From positions 58,581,454-58,645,453 of the forward strand of contig OX388345.1 in assembly GCA_947579665.1 (NCBI GenBank): a stretch of 64,000 nucleotides of DNA, read 5' to 3'. Made by a program: the position numbers and the translations under genes. A model generated the notes under the pieces. It saw nothing but the letters and a program-made list of their open reading frames with translations. It was not told the DNA's origin and ran no database searches. This stretch comes from Sympetrum striolatum (taxonomy: Eukaryota > Arthropoda > Insecta > Odonata > Libellulidae). Positions 60,379 through 64,000 of this stretch are shown here, in pieces (position 1 is the stretch's first letter; every line of letters starts with the position of its first letter).

Positions 60379-61262
60379 CTGTTATTTTTATTATACATCA
60401 ACGACCTCAGCAATCACATTGAAAGCAATGTTAGGATATTCGCAGACGACACAGTCATTTACAGGGAAATAGTTAGTTCAGAGGATAGATTAACCCTTTC
60501 GAACGACTTAGATAGAATTATGAACTGGTGCGATGATTGGCAATTTGAGCTTAATGTTGAAAAGTGTTCGGTAGTTGACTTCTTCGAAAGAAAATCTATA
60601 ATAAATGATTATTCTAATAGCCTCCGAGGGGTTAACCTAATGAGAGTAGAATCGGTAAAGTATCCTGGAGTAACTCTCACGAATAATCTATTATAGAGTG
60701 CCCACATCCGAAATATATGTGGAAAAGCCCTTAAGAAACTCTGCTTCGTTAAAAGAATAGTCGGTAGGAGCGAAGAAAAAGTTCGCGAGCGATGTTACTT
60801 AGCGTTAGTTAGGCCTCACCTTGAGTATGCATGTAGTGTATGGGTACCCGCCGAGAAATGTCATATTCGGGATTTAGAAAAAGTTCAACGAAAGGTGATA
60901 CGATTTGTAAAGAATTGCTACGATAAAACAGCGAGTGTTACTCAGATGTTACAGGACGCGGGATGGGAATCATTAGAAGATAGAAGAAAAATTCAAAGGA
61001 TAAATTTATTAAATAAGTTCAGAGAAATTACGTTCTCAAATGATGTAACCGATATAATGCGACCCCCCGTTATATGGGCCGTTCTGATACTGCCAGAAAG
61101 ATAAGGGAAATAGATGCTAGAACGAATCGTTTCAAAAATTCATTTTTTCCGCGAAGTATACGCGAAAGCAACCGCATCCGCAATGAATTTATGTCCATAA
61201 CATCGAACTTAATTATGTACATGAATATCATTGAGATTTTATTTGAAATGGAACTAGTTTAA
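60379..61262 (+). pseudogene. CR1-like LINE reverse transcriptase fragment (5'-truncated)
   Basis: Starts within the polymerase at LFLLYINDLSNHI, followed by RIFADDTVIYREI with the catalytic Asp pair, ELNVEKCSV, then a TAG at about 60,694, then SAHIRNICGKALKKLCFVKR, CYLALVRPHLEYACSVW, SVTQMLQDAGWESLEDRR and, after a frame change near 61,072, DTARKIREIDARTNRF to a TAA/TAG-type end. This is the C-terminal half of a CR1/L2-like ORF2. Compared with the minus-strand copy at 50,062 it extends further 5' but carries a nonsense codon and a frameshift. Confidence 0.8.
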
Positions 61263-62379
61263 GGAAGAAAATCTAAACTGAAAATAACTAGCTAAAGAAC
61301 ACTAACTTATTTGCTTACTTCGTTGACAAAGTTTGCCAAAAAGAGCAGAATTCGGTGCACGTTATCAACCAAAAGCCTGTTTTTCAGTAAGTTTAAACAT
61401 ACGTTGATCGCATACGTTCATTATTAATGAAATATAGTTTTCCTTTGATACTATTCCATATCTTAAGTCGATGACTTTTTGGTTGATCGAAATTATTCGA
61501 AATGAATTTACACTAAAACGGTCACCTGAACGGTTTCCGCGAAATAATCCCCATAATGAGTACTAAATGTTATTTGAAAGAAAGAAATTTTTATTTTATT
61601 TATATATGTATCTCAGATGTGAAGTTTTATTTGAAAAATAAGATAAATCTTTTGTTCAAGATACTAAGCCGCTTGCCTTTACGTCATTCTCCTATAATGG
61701 GCCTATATTTCTAGCAGTAAACATCCTGCCAATATCCTCTAATGACCATGTTGGACGCCGTGTTTCATTGTATAATGAAGGACTCTAAATTTTTTTCCTC
61801 TGACCACTTCCCAATACATAAACACGGTTGTTTTCTGCTCCTGCTCACTCTCCGAAGATGTCTCTCTGATTCAATGAGATGCATCAGACGTGTCATGACG
61901 CGTAATAGCGAAATCGTGTCACTTTTACAGAACGTGTGCGCTCAACAAGACCACTGATGGTTTGTGGTGGTTTATCTCTTCGGGGAATCGGCGTCCACAG
62001 GTCGGATTCTTAGTAATCTGGGAGTTCGCGGGAGGGAGTGTTTTAAGAAGCCATTTCCTGTCTTCCACTTGCGATCGTAACCGTGACATTTGAGCTGCCT
62101 TTTGTAATCGTCGGGCGTTTTGTTCGGTCACGCCGCTCTAGTTTGCATGTCCGCGGTCGGAAACCCGTTTCCCTTTGTACGCGACACATCCAATTGCGTT
62201 CGCACTTCAGAAATACATTTTCCCCCTCCTCTTTCCCCTCAATTATAAGATTTCATCTCAAGGATACGGATTGCTTCAACTATAGGAATAGGAAATTGTC
62301 GTCACTTAGATCAAGTTTAATTTTTTTCAGAGAACACAAGTGATGAGTTCAGGCTTAACTTTGGGGTAGTGAGATACAG
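61263..62379. other. Non-coding, nothing recognised
   Basis: Frames at 61,742-62,343 are short and unsupported. Confidence 0.3.
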
Positions 62380-62468
62380 CGAGACTCATTGTTGAAAACG
62401 TTTTACTTAACCATGGTCACTGTAAATTATTCTGTGGCTAAGTAAATAGTTTTCAACAATGAGTCTCG
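62380..62468. repeat. Hairpin with 34-bp arms
   Basis: CGAGACTCATTGTTGAAAAC (left, from 62,380) pairs with GTTTTCAACAATGAGTCTCG (right, to 62,468) perfectly over the outer 20 bases, then with two or three mismatches to a 21-base loop. It could be a solo foldback element or a small-RNA-type hairpin. Confidence 0.8.
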
Positions 62469-62953
62469 TTTTTTATTCAGTGCTTTACTTTTCGAAATAT
62501 TTACTTGGCTTGGCTTTTAATGCGCCCTTCTCTAGGAAAGATGTTCAAAAGTTTTCTCCCATTCCGAGAATTTATCGAAGTTATCTAATATCCACTATCG
62601 AACGTTGTGGACTTCTTCAGCGATTAAACACCATAAGGAGGAAGGCTTACCCAATTTTTGCTACTAATTCTGCACCATTATTCCTTAATTTTGTCTGTTT
62701 TTGTTTGCTTTTTCATTGTAGTTTATTATGCATCTTTTTAATCGGTATCTTTTTTCGTATTTTTCTGTATTTTTTACCTCTTTTTACTATTCTGTATATT
62801 GTTTCGTATTTTACCTTTACTTCGGTGTTTTTCTGTCTATTTTATTACAACTCATGTAACTGGGGCAACCTGTTTGAGTTTAATAAATTATTATAATTAT
62901 TTTTACACTAATTCAATTTATCTCCCAATATTTTCATACTATTAAAATCTTTA
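62469..62953. other. T-rich non-coding stretch
   Basis: A 145-codon plus frame at 62,459-62,896 is dominated by Phe/Leu/Ile/Tyr from T-rich DNA and starts inside the hairpin; I do not support it as a gene. Confidence 0.35.
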
Positions 62954-62997
62954 TTAATGCACATGAGCCTACCTTTTGATAGGCTCATGTGCATTAA
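62954..62997. repeat. Perfect 18-bp hairpin
   Basis: TTAATGCACATGAGCCTA and TAGGCTCATGTGCATTAA are perfectly complementary around an 8-base loop (CCTTTTGA). No mismatch in 18 pairs in otherwise unremarkable AT-rich DNA implies a recent origin or selection. Confidence 0.85.
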
Positions 62998-63150
62998 AAA
63001 TTCACATTCAACGCCATCTCCTTCGTTTCTTTGTAGCTTACCCCACCCTTTATGCCATCTAACACCTTTTGCCATTGTCTTATCCGCTGTTTGCTCCCCT
63101 CAATTACTTCCATCAACGAAGTTAAAAATAAGCTTGCCAACTTCAATCAA

Positions 63151-63227
63151 CCCTCAGAGTAAGGAAGGGTATACACGACTTTTTCTGCAAAGTCACCTTT
63201 CCTTACTCCGGAGAGTTACTCTGAGGG
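63151..63227. repeat. Foldback with an internal micro-duplication
   Basis: CCCTCAGAGTAAGGAAGGGT pairs with ACCTTTCCTTACT...CTCTGAGGG; the right arm has an extra 13 bases (CCGGAGAGTTACT) that partly repeat the stem. Loop about 24 bases. Confidence 0.65.
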
Positions 63228-63414
63228 GCGTTTCTTGTAGTCCCCCGAACGGCATGTTCTGGCACGAATTTTAGATTTAAATATATACCCCGCGAGTGGC
63301 CAGAGGCGTATGACAGGGCGGGTTATAGCATCGCCATTACTTAATTTACCCTATTAGCATCTCTAATAGCTTGGGGTAAAAACGAAGAAAAGTAAGTATG
63401 CGTTTTTGCGATTG

Positions 63415-63575
63415 CTTCCCTATACAATTGCTCCATTGGGAGTGCAACTAACCAGCAATTGCGAGATCCGGGTTCAAGTCCCATTCCTGTCAGACGTTGT
63501 ATATGTCCGTTCTTCCTTGGGCTTCAACATCCAAAGTAAACGCATCAGCTGTAAATAAAGTACTTGTTTCGGGAT
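63415..63575 (+). mobile_element. tRNA-derived SINE-like fragment
   Basis: TTGCTCCATTGGGAGTGC matches a tRNA A-box region in form (TAGCTCAGTTGGGAGAGC) and GGGTTCAAGTCCC (63,470) is a B box, about 40 bases apart. A non-tRNA body follows to about 63,575, then a T-run. No cloverleaf with a proper acceptor stem was found, so it is not called a tRNA gene. Different head from the ACT-tailed family. Confidence 0.5.
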
Positions 63576-63589
63576 CACTCTTTTTTTTA

Positions 63590-64000
63590 ATTAAAAACAT
63601 AGTATACTTAAATGAATACACAGCCCTTAAACTTTTACCCAAATGAACATTAGTTAGTAATATTTTGAAACTTTAAATGTCTTTTGGATCCTAGTACTTC
63701 GATTTAAGGGTACTTTGATTCAAAAGATTCTTAATTAAGTGTAAATTAAGTTCTATTTATAAAAAAGCATGTTGCGAAGAGAGCATAAATAATCGCTTAA
63801 TGCAACCTCTATTAAAGGATTATGTAAATAATTTTCAATCGGCGTTACTCTGTCTAGACTACCTCAAATTCAGTCCTCGAAGCATCAGTCCGGCAATAAT
63901 TCTATTGTATTCTATTTTCGGCACCAATGCATAAGAATGCGCGATCTTGAGGACATAAATTCAATGTAGTGGACGAAGGAAAAGATAATCTGGCTACTGA
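63590..64000. other. AT-rich end of window, nothing seen
   Basis: No gene, RNA or repeat that I can support. Confidence 0.35.

Noticed and set aside
62459..62896. 145-codon frame, longest non-element frame near the right end
   Set aside because: T-rich, hydrophobic by composition, begins inside a hairpin arm, no family resemblance.
1..64000. CRISPR arrays, operons, riboswitches, bacterial defence systems
   Set aside because: The window is eukaryotic; the regular repeats seen are satellites and transposon parts without spacer-repeat structure.

Overview
The window is eukaryotic, AT-rich and repeat-dominated: split genes with GT..AG introns, SINEs with tRNA-like heads, Jockey- and CR1-like LINE remains, Tigger/pogo-type DNA transposons and many foldback elements. 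Together with the integrin-alpha and Mov10-type helicase exons this points to an arthropod, most likely an insect. I cannot name the species. Nothing bacterial (operons, Shine-Dalgarno sites, CRISPR) is present.

Layout. 1-4.1 kb holds a C-rich low-complexity start, a two-copy duplication and an old eight-copy tandem array (about 212-236 bp units). 4.1-14.6 kb is mostly featureless AT-rich DNA, with a diverged inverted pair (about 10.4-10.7 and 13.9-14.2 kb) around one unrecognised 126-codon ORF. A TA-flanked MITE lies at 15.2-15.7 kb. At 16.4-19.1 kb are helicase-core exons of a Mov10/Armitage-type SF1 RNA helicase, with splice sites kept but an in-frame stop, frame breaks and a damaged end; I read it as a non-processed pseudogene. 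20.6-24.1 kb is a broken, 3'-truncated Jockey-type LINE ending at a SINE. 24.5-27.3 kb is a complete but decayed Tigger/pogo transposon with a second SINE inside. 31.0-31.5 kb is a long-TIR foldback element with a 9-bp target-site duplication, itself carrying a SINE.

The clearest functional gene is at 33.5 kb: the first coding exon of an integrin alpha subunit (signal peptide plus start of the beta-propeller, good splice donor) behind a GC-rich leader. I found no second integrin exon downstream, so the first intron probably runs beyond the window and most of the right half may lie inside it. That half contains a higher-order tandem satellite with CA microsatellites and hairpins (38.9-41.7 kb), more SINEs of one family with an ACT-rich tail, four copies of an unnamed dispersed repeat, hAT-like ends, two CR1-like reverse transcriptase remnants in opposite orientations, a second TA-flanked MITE, and a run of hairpins at 62.4-63.2 kb. 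One orphan cysteine-rich candidate exon (52,491-52,658) has splice sites on both sides and may belong to an unrecognised gene.

The genes do not form a pathway: one decayed helicase locus and one integrin 5' end are separated by, and embedded in, mobile DNA. I saw no convincing new defence or mobile system. The best candidates for new biology are the 9-bp-TSD foldback family, the higher-order satellite, the unnamed dispersed repeat with its inverted pair, and the orphan exon.
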